Source: Lentinus brumalis (taxonomy: Eukaryota; Basidiomycota; Agaricomycetes; Polyporales; Polyporaceae). Taken from it: a DNA stretch of 64,000 nucleotides. Location of the stretch: contig MARA01000004.1 of assembly GCA_001792895.1 (NCBI GenBank), positions 2,170,001 through 2,234,000 on the forward strand. The letters run 5' to 3'. A program made the position numbers and the translations under genes. Below the pieces are notes generated by a model, which had not been told where the DNA came from, did not search any database, and saw only the letters and a list, made by a program, of their open reading frames with translations. This document shows positions 33,091 to 45,540 of the stretch, in pieces (within the stretch, counting starts at the first letter, position 1; each line of letters starts with the position of its first letter).

Positions 33091-36000
33091 CTACGCGCGT
33101 TCAACCTCGACACCCTCAGCGACCCGGACGCTCGTGGCCTCGACGACGGTATCGAATACATCGCTCACCATACCTGGCTCTTGCTGAAGGAGGTCGACGT
33201 CGATAGGTAGGCCGAGCAGTGCTTTCAAGATGATGAGAGCACCCGGCTTGGATGATACCAAGTTACCCTCCTTACATGACGGGCTGTCGACGCCTAGGGT
33301 AATCCTCGGTGAGAAAGAACCTACGAGAAAAGAATTGGGGTCGTCTGAACTCACATGCAGTACATCCTTCCTCGCAATCGCAAGTTTCCACCCGCTCATG
33401 AGCGTCGCGCAGGATATCGTTCACTGAGCCATACGGTTATCTGTGAGATAGATCATCCAGACTCGACGAGGAAGACTCACCATGGTCAAATGCTTTCACG
33501 GCGACACCTCCTGACTTGCCAGAAGGTTCGTAGAAGATCAGTCTAGCCCGGAGTTAGCGATAAACCACATGAAGCGAGTGAACAGAGAACGAACCTCGCC
33601 GGCCGCTTTCTTTGCGAAGTGGAAGCCTTGTACTCCTTCTCAGGCACCTTGCATTCTGTTCGCAAATCTACGGCTAAAGGGAAGCGGTTCAGGAAGGCGT
33701 GTTGCGCTGAATGTATCGCTTCTGCCGGGTTCATGCCAGAATCCTTCATCAAATCAAGGACCGGTTTGGGGATGTCTAGCCACATCCCTGTGGTCTCCCG
33801 CTGCCACGGGGGAGTATCCAGGTCCACAGCGTCGATTATAGCTTTGTTCCTATCAAGATATCAGAACCGGATGGTTGCACGTGCGGAACACAGACATACC
33901 GCAACTTAAAGTAGCCTACCAGCATACGTTAGTGCACGTTCGGGAAGTGAAGAGACAGGGCACCAACCATAGACGAGTGTGAATAGTTCTATGCCTGCAG
34001 TGCGGTTTCTCAGCACAGCATCCTCCCCGCAAACGATGTCCACACTCACGACCGTAAAATGCACGATGCGGAGAACCTTTGATCTCTCTGATACGGTAGG
34101 TTTGTAATGCGTCGACATTCGTAAAGTCTCTGCACGACTATGATGAATGGACGATGAGGCACGAATGATGAGACAATACCTTGGCTCGGTGATCCAGTTC
34201 ACGTCAGAGCGGACTAGCTTAGCCATCTTTGTGTCATGGCTGACTTCTTGAACCTGTTCAAACTTTTAGGGGGATATAGTGCCAGATTGACGGAGTTGCA
34301 CTGACCAGGAAGGTTAAGCCTTGATGTATGAACTGCGCAAAACCAGTGTGAGAGATGCAGCGTGAGGGATGGCTTCTCGCGTCACGTACCACAGCCCCTT
34401 CGTATATTTCGAAAAGCGCGCGAGACAGTTCAATCTCCTCAATGACTTGCGCTATGCCGCCCGGCTTTCCCACACGAGAAACATCCACAACGCTGTACTT
34501 TTCCTCTTCTATACCTCGGATCGAGACATGTTTAGCGGGATAGGGAAGGTATCGTGGGTGCGCGTGGTACCTGCGGGACAAGAATGTCAATCTCCCAGCG
34601 GTGGCCCGTCGCAAGAGGGGACGCACCAGCCTTCGCGGTCCTTTTCGAGCTTTGTCTCGCATATCCCCCTCATGTTGGGACCGAAGTACTTCTCATCTTC
34701 ATCAGTCAGGGGCATCTCGTGCGCGGCACATTGTAGATGAGCCTCGAGGATCACTTTGCCGTCAAGGTCTACCAGCAGGTCATCCGTTGAACGATCGAAT
34801 AGCTCCTCGGGATTGATAATGTAATGTTGATCCACGGGCAATGCGTCCGCGACGAAGACGGCAAGCGCATCTCGCGCGCGGCGTCCCGCTCGTCCCGCTT
34901 GTTGCCTCTGAAGAAGGTGTGACTCTCGGCATTCACCTGTCGTGTGAAGGCACTCACGAAGCTGGCAAGGCCGCCCATGGGGAAGCCGAGCATAATCACT
35001 GCATCCAGGACTCCGATGTCAACACCCAATTCCAAGGCGTTGGTCGCAACTATTCCAAGCAGATTTCCGGAGAAGGCTTCCCGCTCGATCCTTCGCCGAT
35101 CCTGTAATGAATTGTGGTTCAGAAGCCAGGTTGGCACTCCGCACGACACTTGACTTGCCTCCTGAGAGTACCCTCCACGGTATGACATGACTCTGTCCAA
35201 TATATCCAGACGGCCGTCGGCGGATAGCTCCTGTCTCAGTGTCTTCATAGCCTGAAACTCCGATGAGTATCCGGTGCGTTGGAACAACAGAATGCTCAGT
35301 ATTACCAATTCACAGGACTTCCTGATCTAGTGTGCACAAGGTGAGTAACAGATGGGGAAACATTGATGGCCGAAGAACGTACTTTGCAGAAGAGAATGAC
35401 ACGGACGCCCCTGGCCATGAGAAATCTCATGAGTCTGGTGGCCTCGGTCATTGAGTAAACCCTGCCGAGCGAAGGGTCCATAGGGTCCTTCAGTGGCGGG
35501 TTCCATACAAGAAAGTCTTTACGACCAGATGGTGCCCCATCCTCGGTCACCTCCTCGATGTTCTGCGCGTGCCCCGTGAGAGCATGGTCTGACGATAACA
35601 CACTGGGGACGTGCCTCGATGCCGAAGATGTTCCTCATGTGCTGCGCCGGCTTCGATATCGTCGCGCTGCAAGACACGAAGCGAGTGCGGCGATCTACAA
35701 CGACGCATGAGAATGTCCGTGAGTGATCGGCGAAGTAGGTCTGATCGGCGAAGCGTATTTACGACTCACTTCCGACGGCCGCGCAAACTCTCCTCAATCT
35801 CCTCGTCACTTGAGCGACATGGCTGCGGTTCAAAAGTAAGCGGCGCTTCAACTCAAAAGGTACACTTTCCCTGACCTGCCAAATATCCCGTAGTAGTAAT
35901 GTAGCTCATCGACGGCCACGATCTTGAGATTCTTGAGAAATCTAGCATACACGGTACGCAATTAGGGTACGGCCAAACAAGATACAGTGAGAGATTACCG

Positions 36001-37915
36001 TCTCCATGTATCCTCGTGTGGTAGTATGGACGCGTGGATCATGTCCTGCCGCGGGACCCATGAGCTTACACACGCACACATAAACACCCACTCATGAGAT
36101 CACCCACAAAGTTCGTGAAGATCACAGACGCGGTCTCACGAACTCCTGGCGGATGAGTTGTGTCAACGAACCAGCATCCCATCACTAACAGCAGAGAATG
36201 TACCGGCGCGAAGATCCTGGGGCGTATCACCATCGTATGTTGATACCTTGACGTGTTCGAGACCAGGACATGAATAAAGCAACTGTTCCAATGCGGCTCG
36301 TTGATCTTGCGCCAATGCCTGCCTCATGGTGAGCTAGGTACATACGGAAGTCTCGGGCGCGTACCTTCGTGGGATAGATGAAGATCGCCGTCGACTGAGG
36401 ATCTGCTTCTAAAAACTGCAATAGGGGCACCTGATAGGACGATTAGATCTGTGCGAACACGCATGGCGAAGGAGATTGATTTACTTGGTAAATAACGCTC
36501 TTCCCAGAGGCAGTGCTGGTCGATACGATGACGTTTTTGCCTTGCGAAAGCGCATTTATAGCCGCGACCTGGTGAGTGTACAGCGACGTAATCTTGCGGG
36601 ATTGGCACAAAGCCTGAGCAATGGACTCCGACAGCGGAGGATCCAAGATGGCTGATTCTTGAGTTAGCGCGCATGATACGAAAGCAGAAATGCAGGTCGC
36701 ACACCTGACTGTCCCTCTTTGCCTTCGAACACTCGTTTGTATGCGATTTGTTCCTGGTACCATGCCTGTTGCTCAATCTCCGCAATTACTGCAGTAATCG
36801 CTGGCCTTTCTTCCGGTTCAGGCACGGCACGATACTTGCCCTTCAGATCTGCTTCGCTCGCCTCTGGTGTATCATCCTTGCAGCCAGGATGTACCGGTAT
36901 GTGATCTCGAGCGGCAGACTGCAACAGCGCAACAGGATCCTCCTCTTCCGGTGTCGCTTTCAACAATCTAAGGGGCGGTCCATCAGCAACGCACGGATAC
37001 ACGCAGGGTTCAAGCATACATACTCATTAACAGCTTCTACGAAGCGTTTGTTCCTTCGTTCCACAAGCTTCTTCGTTGCAGCCGGAGTGAGGGCTGGCGG
37101 AAGTGCATATGCAAAGCCCGTGTTGGAACTCTTCGTTACTCGCGCGTTGTCGAGGAAATCCAGCACGAGTACGTGCTCGTCCTCGTCGACGTCATTGCGC
37201 GAACTGGACGCGCCCGCGGTCCGGAAGGCCGCAAAGTCGGGAGACCGTTCTCGCCTACTTTGGCCAACTTGCTGGTCGCTGTGTATGCGAAGCTCGACGC
37301 GTGGGGTGTAGGCGAACTTTACGATTTCAGGAAGCAACGCTCTGTATCATGAGTTCGACGTTAGAATGGTCACGGGCCTCGAGGCGTATGGACTATACTT
37401 GAGTTCGGCAACTTTCGCCAGTTCCAGGGGTCTGCCAAGTGATGTTAGTTGTGATCAAGCAAAGGAAATGAATAGGCTTGCTCGTGTAGTAGAGATTCCA
37501 CTGAGGTTCTGACCACAGGGAAGGTGATTGCGAAGTTCTTCCGGGAAGAGCAGAAGGCAAGGACCGTGTTCAAGGCCTGCACGCATAGCATGTCAAATAC
37601 CTCCTACGGGTACGACGTGCTGCAGGCTTACCTTGAATACCTGTACTTAGAGACGTTTATCGGCAATACCCTCCTAGATTCAACCTGGAACGCACCTTGA
37701 ACAGCTGATATATGAAGCTGTCAGTCTGAGTCCTGGATACAATCGTATACGAGACACACAGAGTTAAAGTACTCGGGCCAGATCGGTGCGCACTCCTCCT
37801 GAGCTGCTTTCTTCCCCTTAGTCTGCTTGGTCGCGCGAGGCTTCTTGACAGTAGGGCCTCCGGCCGCGTCGCTCGGGGAGGCTACGCCCTTTCGTTTGCG
37901 CGAATTGGTAGACAT
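33091..37915 (-). CDS. HRQ1: HRQ1-type RecQ4-like DNA helicase
   Basis: 3'-5' DNA helicase of the Hrq1 branch, linked to interstrand crosslink repair and telomere maintenance in yeast. The start at 37915 gives MSTNSRKRKG with a basic nuclear signal. The first exon ends PIWPEYFNS. Two 9-nt microexons (37696-37704, LFK; 37632-37640, VFK) then lead to ALNTVLAFCSSRKNF. Helicase motifs: ITSLYTHQVAAINAL (Q-like), STSTASGKSVIYQ (motif I), IFIYPTKAL, IVAVDELHYYYGIF (DExH), VATNALELGVDIGVLDAVIM (motif V) and QQAGRAGRRARDALAVFV (motif VI). The C-terminal DUF1998-type region ends near 33091. It includes a CxCxxGCxxC zinc-type cluster (VETCDCEEGCTACV, near 33350-33400). Only 66 bp separate its stop codon from that of the convergent SCYL2 gene. 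Confidence 0.93.
37577..37759 (-). other. HRQ1: Tandem microexon segment of HRQ1 (two 9-nt exons, three 55-bp introns)
   Basis: On the minus strand three GT-AG introns of exactly 55 bp follow each other: 37705-37759, 37641-37695 and 37577-37631. Between them lie the 9-nt exons CTGTTCAAG and GTATTCAAG, each flanked by AG on the left and GT on the right, both phase 0. They encode LFK and VFK. The introns are not copies of each other. Confidence 0.72.
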
Positions 37916-38199
37916 AGTCAGTTGAGCAAGTTTATATCCTTGCACAACTGGATGATGAAACGGATAATGAGCGAGTTTGGCCAGCGAGGCAGGGGGTGGT
38001 CGAGGGGGAAGGAAGGCTCGGCGCTTCCACCGTCGACGCGACGCGACGGCGTCACGCGTCGAAGTCACGAGCGTGGTGACTCTGTGACTTCCAGGCGCCC
38101 ACACCTTTCCTCTCGCCCTCACCGTCGGTGAGCTGTTTCGCTGCATCTATTCTTTCAGCTCGACCTTACATCCTTCCCTTCTGGCAGAGCTTGGGTGAG

Positions 38200-38457
38200 A
38201 TGCGGCCGACCCTTGTACGCCTCGTGCGCATCCTGCCACGTTCGCAGGTGGACCCTGCTCTCCGACCTGTTCCCCCGCCTATTCGTTCAGACGTCCCCAG
38301 ACCATCTCTCATCGAGGTTCTGCAGAAACGCAAGGAGGATGCTGGCGCGGACTACCCGTCAAATATCAGGATAGAGGGCCTGGAGGCTAAAACGGCGCTG
38401 AGGGGGCTTCCGCGAGAAGCCAGAAAGTCCCTGGCAGCGATGCTGAAGGAACATTGA
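38200..38457 (+). CDS. Small basic hypothetical protein (85 residues)
   Basis: An ATG-initiated frame, MRPTLVRLVRILPRSQVDPA through LAAMLKEH, that ends at TGA 38455-38457. The Arg/Leu-rich, acid-free N-terminus looks like a mitochondrial presequence (inference). The rest is a mixed helical sequence: SLIEVLQKRKEDAG, NIRIEGLEAKTALRGL. I do not recognise the family. It is divergent from HRQ1, about 285 bp between the starts. A further exon upstream is possible. Confidence 0.5.
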   Translation: MRPTLVRLVRILPRSQVDPALRPVPPPIRSDVPRPSLIEVLQKRKEDAGADYPSNIRIEGLEAKTALRGLPREARKSLAAMLKEH

Positions 38458-38646
38458 CACATAGGTACGTCTGGTGCTCCAGCAGCTGACGTGTTGTGCT
38501 CATTGGTTTTCACAGGTGTCACCTGTTTCGCACCGATCTACTCCCAGACGAGCTCAGCAGCCGTGTTGCACGCATAGTGCTATACAGTACAGTCCGTGCC
38601 ATAATGGCAACCTTACACTCTAATGTTGTCCCGCAACCCCGAATAT

Positions 38647-39930
38647 CTACTTGGCACGCTCACGACCTTCCTTGAACGTCCTCTCAAGAAGTTCATTGAA
38701 CCATTGCTTCTCCTGTATCGTCAACCCATGCGCAACCCCCGTCTTGACCACCAACTCCGCTTCCGGCATGTGTTCCTTCAAGAAATGGCTGTTGCTGGGG
38801 TCGATCAGGTTGTCGGTGTCTCCGGTCACAATGATCACTTTCGGGATCGCGGATGAGATTTTTCGGAGACGGTCGGGTGAAACGTGGTGCGTCATGGCAG
38901 CAGCCATCTGCGAGATCGCGCCAAGAAAGGTCTGCGGCCGCGTTACTTCAATGCGTTTTTTGTACGCCTGTGCATTCGATGAGAGAGCGTCCGCATAGAG
39001 GTCTAACAGACGGGTCCATACAAGTGTCTCGATCTCTCTGTTCGTCCGACCCTCCGGGTCTGACGGAGCCTTGGCGTCCAGCCACTCCTTCGGATAGAGC
39101 ATCTCCAGCACGTATGGGATCTTCTTCTCGGGTTCCTTGATCATCATCGTCCGCATGAGGTTCTTCAAGCCAATATACTGGCGAACGAGTAAAGTAGTGC
39201 AGTTAGAGGCGTACCCAGCACTCAACTGAAGTGGACTCACTGAAGGTAACTCTACGAGACGTCGTCTGCCAGCTTTGGTGACAATCAACGACAGCGAGAC
39301 GATGCGTTCCGGTATCTTAGATGCAACCTCTGGGAGCCGCATCAGTATCAGCTTCCATGCAGGTAGATGTTTGCACATCGAACCTTGAGCGATCATGCCT
39401 CCAAGGGACACACCAACCACATGGATCTGACGCTTTTCCTTCCATCCTATGTAGTCTAGCAGTGTCACGACATCATCTGCCATGCCGCTTGTGCTGTTAA
39501 GGACACTAGTGAGATTGCGATAACCCTTGGGAAATGATGCACGCACGTATATGGGCCACGAGGCGCTCCGCTGTTGCCCACACCTCTATTGTCGAACACA
39601 AGCACAGAGTACTCCGGCTTGCTACCAAAGTAGTCAACCTGAGGCAACCAAGCTGCCGAGGATGAGTTGAGGCTGATAGGACGCAGCTCCGTATGAGCCG
39701 ACCATCGGGTCGAGAGTAAGGACCACATACCCCATGATGAACACGACCTTCTCCCGACCTGACCCATGTACCTCATAGTACAACGAGTGGCTCTCCAACG
39801 GGTCACCCCCTTGATGGTTTATTTCTGTGACCGGACAGAGACCCTTGCGGGTGCATGTTGCAGGGTTGAAAATGGTGCGCGGCTCCTTGAAGTCGGCCGG
39901 AGAGGCGGTGGGCATGACCTCGCTCGTCAT
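38647..39930 (-). CDS. Alpha/beta-hydrolase fold protein
   Basis: Serine hydrolase-type alpha/beta fold; the substrate is unknown. The start at 39930 gives MTSEVMPTASPADFK; the frame extends upstream but without a better ATG context. Visible landmarks: SHSLYYEVHGSGREKVVFIM (first strands), SVLVFDNRGVGNSG (oxyanion region), a nucleophile elbow IHVVGVSLGGMIAQ (G-x-S-x-G), KVIIVTGDTDNLIDP (acid strand with Asp) and VVKTGVAHGLTIQ with the catalytic His. A helical lid of about 150 residues (IGLKNLMRTMMIKEPEKKIP and beyond) lies between. Short introns interrupt it near 39185-39240, 39350-39385, 39490-39550 and 39655-39730. The stop is TAG at 38647-38649, after GRERAK. A conserved-looking FNPATCTRKGLCPVTE segment near the N-terminus has two Cys. 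Confidence 0.9.
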
Positions 39931-40671
39931 GTTTGTCCAGTCGTTGACCCAATATCGTAGTGCAGACCTTATGTAGGAGGATGGTCGTCTGTTGGGGACC
40001 TGGGGCACCGAGAAGCTGTATGCCGCCGTTGGGGTATGCAAACACAAGGGGATATCGGCTTGGTTCACTCGCGAAGAACTCTAGTGTGTCATTAGTGCGT
40101 CCGTCGGGACATTCCCGCTGTGAGCGTGTGAGGATGCTTACCCAGCTATTACAGCATTCAATTGCTCGTCCAAAGGGGAAAGTGGACGATAAATAAAGCA
40201 GCCGAGCAAAAAACCGCAGTCAACAGAGCACCGTTCGAAGTGATTGAGAATGATCCGAAGGATTCATTCGGTTTATCATCGACTCATGGCAAAGGACACT
40301 CAGGAGGTTGGACAAACCGGTCCGTAGCGGTCCGTTTCTTTCTCCGTCGCTCTCCGCGTCATCTTTTCCGCATATTTATAACCTGCGATGTTCTCCGCTT
40401 CATTCTCCGATCGTCGTCGTGCTCTAGAGCTCTGCGGAAGGGACGTCATCGTTTGCTCGAGGTACACTCTGCTTCTCTCTCTGGCTTGGGATATACTTGT
40501 ATCTTTCGGGGAGTGGCTTGACCCTCTCGAGCTCTGCAGTAAGTATTCGCCGTAGCCATCCGTACATCTTGTGTCGCTACGTGTCGCTACTTCCCCGCCA
40601 GAATTGACTATTCACTTTCTCGAACATTTTAGCGTGCCCACACTGAGTTGCCTCGCGTCCGCATCTACGCC
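39931..40671. other. Upstream region of the hydrolase gene, edge of the gene-poor island
   Basis: No supported gene. The hydrolase promoter should be here. Confidence 0.4.
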
Positions 40672-41364
40672 CATGGCCGACATGATCGCCTTCGAAGTTC
40701 CAACCCAACTGGCGTTACACCCATGTTCTCCAGCCGTTCGCAAGTACCTCGACGGCTCCCAAAGCAACTTTGCGGAACTGGACAGCGTCATCAGCCGCTC
40801 TGCCCCAGTTGTCGTGTGCTCTCTGCGCGACTCTGCGGTACAGCCAGCCGATTTCGATGTGCCTTACAAATTAAGGCGCGGTGCATCACCTCAAAGTCCA
40901 GGAACGTTACGTCGAACAGCACCGCGACCCCAGCGGATACGTCGACAACAACTAACCACGGTATCAATGTCGTTGCACACCTACTTCGCGCAAGGAGTCG
41001 TGGTAGTCCCGAGGCTCGTATTGAGATACCGCGTCCACTAGCCTCCTACGTCTGAGCTACGACAGTCGTTGTCTTCCTCACCGCGAATGGTCTCGTGTCG
41101 TTGTACCCGGATCTGCAAGAGCCGCATCGAGGGTTGCTGATACCCGTTTGCGATCGCGCGCCGAGTCATGTCACCACTCTGGGCCAGAAGTATCGACGGG
41201 GTTTCGATGTACGCGCGGGTCATACTAGGCTCGGGAGGTTGTGCCGCAGGCGCAGTGTGAGGGAGAGTTATCCCCTGGAGGGCCCGTTCACACTTCGTTG
41301 TTTAGGAGATTTGCACATTCTCGTGCATGCCTTGGGAGGAGGTTGTAGCGTGCCCGGTGAGTGA
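40672..41364 (+). CDS. Candidate spliced gene of unknown function (tentative)
   Basis: An ATG at 40672 opens MADMIAFEVPTQLALHPCSP and continues with NFAELDSVISRSAPVVVCSL and ADFDVPYKL in a protein-like composition to about 40875. Another protein-like frame follows, VHHLKVQERYVEQHRDPSGY (about 40881-40945). A third runs 41053-41364: VVFLTANGLVSLYPDLQEPH, LLIPVCDRAPSHVTTLGQKY. The three lie in different frames, so introns or decay must lie between them; I could not place all splice sites. No domain is recognised. It may be a real lineage-specific gene or a relic. Confidence 0.25.
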
Positions 41365-42724
41365 CGGTCCTCGGAACTCGCTACAGTCCCTACCTAGCTT
41401 TGTACACGACTACCGGAATAGCTTGCTCGTCGGCCCTTGACTCGTACCAGTCACGTATCTGTCATGTACTTGATGATATCACAATGCCACCCTCTCCGCC
41501 CCGCACAGAATGTTCTTCGCTCACTTGCCTCTTTCTCATTTGCCACTTTCCGCATCACCCAGCACGCGTTTGTATCCTTCCCATGCTCTTTTCGCCACCT
41601 GGATCATTCTCACCCGGCGTGCGCCAGCAGCGCCTCACTTACACAAGTACGTATGTAGCAGCTTGCAAGATGGGGAAACACATGGCTGACGCGGGAAACA
41701 TTCGGGCCGGTATCTCCATATCGGGAAGCGCCCGCAGTGCATCGCCGCGGCGTTAAACCACATCGCAGCCTTGAGGACGCGCTAAAATGCCGCTGCCAGA
41801 CCATTCTGCTGTACACAACATCTCCATGGTACGTACACCGTTAGACTCGATTGCCACAGGGTAGTGCCAAGGGTGGTGAGATACACAGGGATGTCTGTGG
41901 TCTCGTGGCCGGAACCGGATTGTTCGGTGGACAGCGAAAGGCTCATCGTGGTGCATCGTACTTATCCTGGCTCCCAGGGACGGTACGCGTGAGAGGGTGT
42001 GCCCTCTCATCTTCTTGGTATCTGTTCCAGTGTCTCTTCCCATGATACCTCTCCATTGGTGACTGGGTCGGACCATAAGTACGGCGTTGTCAGGTTAGTA
42101 AGTCATGAGCACTGATCTTGAGTCTTGACTTTCTCGATCGCCTGCCTACTCCCTCTGACACGTCTCATACATTCATAGGTTGGCTTATCATTGCTTCCCA
42201 GGCTGCACAGGTCAGATCCCCAGCCGGTACCTCTCTTTGTATACAAGTAGCACTGTTGAGCGGCAATTTGCTCCCGTGACGCGCATTGCGTCCTCACATC
42301 TGTCAAGGGTGGTCCTCGAAGGCACCTGTACCCTAGGAGACCCAGAAGGCTGTATAGCCAGCGTTCTCTCTGGGGTATAATGGGAAGGACAACCGTCGAT
42401 ATCCCGGCCGATGCCCTCTTGCTCTTTCAAGCGTGATCACCCTCACGATTGGTTACCCTCCCGTGAGTAACACTTTCCTACCCGCGTCGTGTCGACACAT
42501 TCACGGACAACTGATATCTAAGTGTTGCATGCTCTAGTGCCGTGGAACGGAGAAGATGGAGCTGCGTCCGTGACATGAAGACGGGAATGATCGTTCACCT
42601 CATCTCCAGCGTAAGTATCATGTGCGACAATGTGAATTGGACTCATCAAGTTCCATATATTCGTACAGCATCCGCACAGATCGATCCTAGTGGCCACAAC
42701 ACAAACTCCCATCGGTGCTCCCTC
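41365..42724. other. Gene-poor stretch before the first tandem paralogue
   Basis: Only short frames without domains on either strand. No tRNA, transposase or repeat could be recognised. Confidence 0.4.
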
Positions 42725-43532
42725 TCATATCGCCACCATTGCAGCAGGACCCCGAGGGTCGGGCAAAGTGTAAATCATGAAGATCGGCACCCAAGAGCCG
42801 TCGGAGATATTCTGGACCCCGCGCAAGGCGAGCTGATCGACCCGGACGGGCATGTTGCGGTACATCAAGGGTGTTTGCGCCCGCTGCTCCCTGACCTGCG
42901 TATGAAACGGGCCGAATGGCAGCATGTCAAAATCATGCAGGTTGAAGTGGTCAAAGGTGCGTACGATGTACTTCTCCATCTCTTCCGCGATCTTGCGGGC
43001 GAGAACCTTCATGAAGACGGGTTCTCCCTTGACGGTAGACCGCCGCGCCGTAATCTGCCTGGTGTAAGGTTCTGCTCCTGGGAACTGGAACATAAGTCAT
43101 GTTAGTGGGAGCGTCATGGCGGTGGTGGTGAAGTGACCGTACTGGGATCCTGATGGACAGCTTGGAGGAGACATCTCCGAGCGGCGCAGACCGTTCCGCG
43201 TCTCGCAGATCGGGGCAGGTTTCATGGAGCGCGTCCGTTAACAACAAGAGCACTTCTCGGCTTCCGCGAACGAACTCGACGACGCCGCCAGTGCCCTGAC
43301 CCCGCCCGCCCCCATAAGAGTTGAGTGGGAGGTACTCCCAACGAGGAATGTTCGGGGCGAGGCTACTGTGTCTAGTGATCTGGTGGGAAGCTGGCACCAA
43401 ATGGTGCATGCGGTATCCCGAGGCGTCCCAGATCCTTGCCTGGTCTTGTGCGTATTGTTGGATGTACGTCTGAGGTGTGGCCGGACGCTGCAGCAGGGAA
43501 GGGTGAGTGGACTCATGCCATTCGGAAGACAT
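42725..43532 (-). CDS. Unknown tandem-family protein, copy A
   Basis: First of three intact paralogues. Exons 43143-43532, 42965-43084 and 42725-42895 (introns of 58 and 69 bp, both phase 0) give 226 residues. The N-terminal part reads PQTYIQQYAQDQARIWDASG, IPRWEYLPLNSYGGG, SREVLLLLTDALHETCPDL and ends the exon at SSKLSIRIP. The middle exon is exactly 40 codons: PYTRQITARR, then VLARKIAEEMEKYI. The last exon reads VDQLALRGVQNISDGSWVPI and FMIYTLP. The second intron (69 bp) has no stop and is divisible by three, so retention would be in frame. There is no signal peptide, membrane segment or known domain. The family is not known to me; it looks like a small, mixed alpha/beta intracellular protein (inference). 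Confidence 0.72.
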
Positions 43533-45540
43533 AGCAACTAACGTTTGGTTGGTTGAGATATGTGCTGTTCGACGAAGGATGAGACATGTTGCGAGGGTTC
43601 GTTGGGAGGCTACGACGAGGTGCGTGTTGAAGTGGGCTTCGCGGCTGCCGAGTTTTAACAGCGAGCAGCACGAGCATGAGGGAACATGTATCCATCGCCG
43701 ACTTGTACGACACATATCCAGAAGTGCCGTCCTTTGCGCCGTTGGCAGAGGAAACATACCGCCGCGGTCAATATCCGGACAACGGTTCGGGGGGCGCACC
43801 ACCAGTACCGCGATATCCGGGACGTGCGCGACACCACTACCGCGATACTTGGACGTATCCGGATGGAACGACCCCGCGGCGTAGCTGCGCCGAGGTTAGT
43901 GGATGCTCATACCTACCGCGCGAACGGCTGAATCGGCGAGGGCCTTGGCCACTTCAAGGCAGCTCGCAATGGCAAGCGTGCGGCGAAATACTCCGACGTT
44001 GACCGCCGTGGCGCCTCGCACTTGTGAGCACGCTGCATTGCTGGGAGCCCGACTCCGGACCCCTCGTCATTCGGGAAGGGGGCACCCTGATCATGTGTAT
44101 ATCTGCGTAGGTGCTTAAGTATGACTCAAGCTTATCACCAAGGGGACGTTAATCCGGGCACGCATCTCCTAGGATTCACGATCACAAATCGGAACACATA
44201 ACCACCTTCCAGATATTCGGGCGCGCGTCGTGTTGCGGGCTCTAGCCAGATAGGCGGCTGCAACGGTACGAACGTTGGTGTTGTGTTCCGTTGCTCATCG
44301 CCACAGCGGCGGCGACGCTGTCATTCCCCGCAATCCAGTCTGCCGCCCTGTGCCGACACAACACAATTGAATGTTTGCTTTGAGCTCTGCAAGGTGGACT
44401 CCCGTGGGATGCAGGAGATTGCTGGTCAGTCGCAGCGATTGCTGTGTCGACAGCCGGAGGAACCGTGGGCAGGGGAGTTATCCAGATACTTAGTTGGCTG
44501 GACCGCTGTAGAACTCTCATGTCTGCCGCCCTTAGTCGTATGTACATGCGCAGCGTGTTGTGTCTGGATACAGAGGAAGTTCTTCATCCAGTCTCCCCAG
44601 CCCGATGCCGCGAGACATGGCTTTGGGACGACGTACCGCACCGATGGGAAATGAGCGGTAATAGACAACATACTATGGTCGAGAAGTGTCCGTTGTGGCG
44701 CTGGCGCGACCCAAATTTCCACTTGTCCCACATCTCACATGTTCCTCCGCCACTCTGACTCGCTTAAGCCCGTGCTCTGCAAGCCCCGTCACCTTGTTTC
44801 CTGTCAGCGTAGTGCAGGAGGCTGGACTGGTACCTAGGATACAACATTCGTCCTACCACATCCCATCAGTAGACGCAAGCCCGAAGCAGCCTTCATGAGC
44901 ACCTGAAGCACATCGCCACATCGCTTCCAACCGTGCGCGGCACCGGACTACTTATGTCAGAGGCGAGTTACCTGTTCACTTCTTCACTTAGATACGATGA
45001 TCGTCAACAAGCCATCCATCACGGACCGGGTCCTGCGGACTTCCGTCAAGTTGTGATTATGTCGACTACCATTGAGCCGGGCCCTCCGTGACGATTCTCA
45101 ACTGTGAGGAAGCTGTTGTGAGGGAAGAGACTCCCGCCCTGACTGTGAGCGCGAAATACTAGTCGGAGAACGCACTGAGGTACATTAGGCCATTGCTTGG
45201 ACACGATTCTACCATCATGCCAGTGCCAACATCCCTACATGTGCCCAATGAAGATAACCACGCCGAAGCCACCCTTCCTCACGGTGCTGCGCATCAGCCT
45301 CAACGACATGGAGGCCGCTCAATTCGGACTGACGGTAGCAACGGGGACAAGATAGGTTGCGGGGCAACGGAGACGTATGTAGGGATACCCGAGCGCACTT
45401 GAGTGAAAATTCCATAGGCGCAGTCGAAACGTCGTATTATGGGAGTGGAACTCTATGCGCGGAATTGTCAGCGATCGGCCCGCTAAGGCCAATGAGTACG
45501 GTCGCACAAACAGGACAAGAGACTCACTGGGCAGCCAGAC
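43533..45540. other. Spacer between paralogues A and B
   Basis: About 2 kb with no complete gene. A minus-strand stretch at about 45250-45420 ends in a hydrophobic peptide, LRLMRSTVRKGGFGVVIFIG, that weakly resembles the C-terminus of the tandem family and could be a relic. Nothing else is recognisable. Confidence 0.35.
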
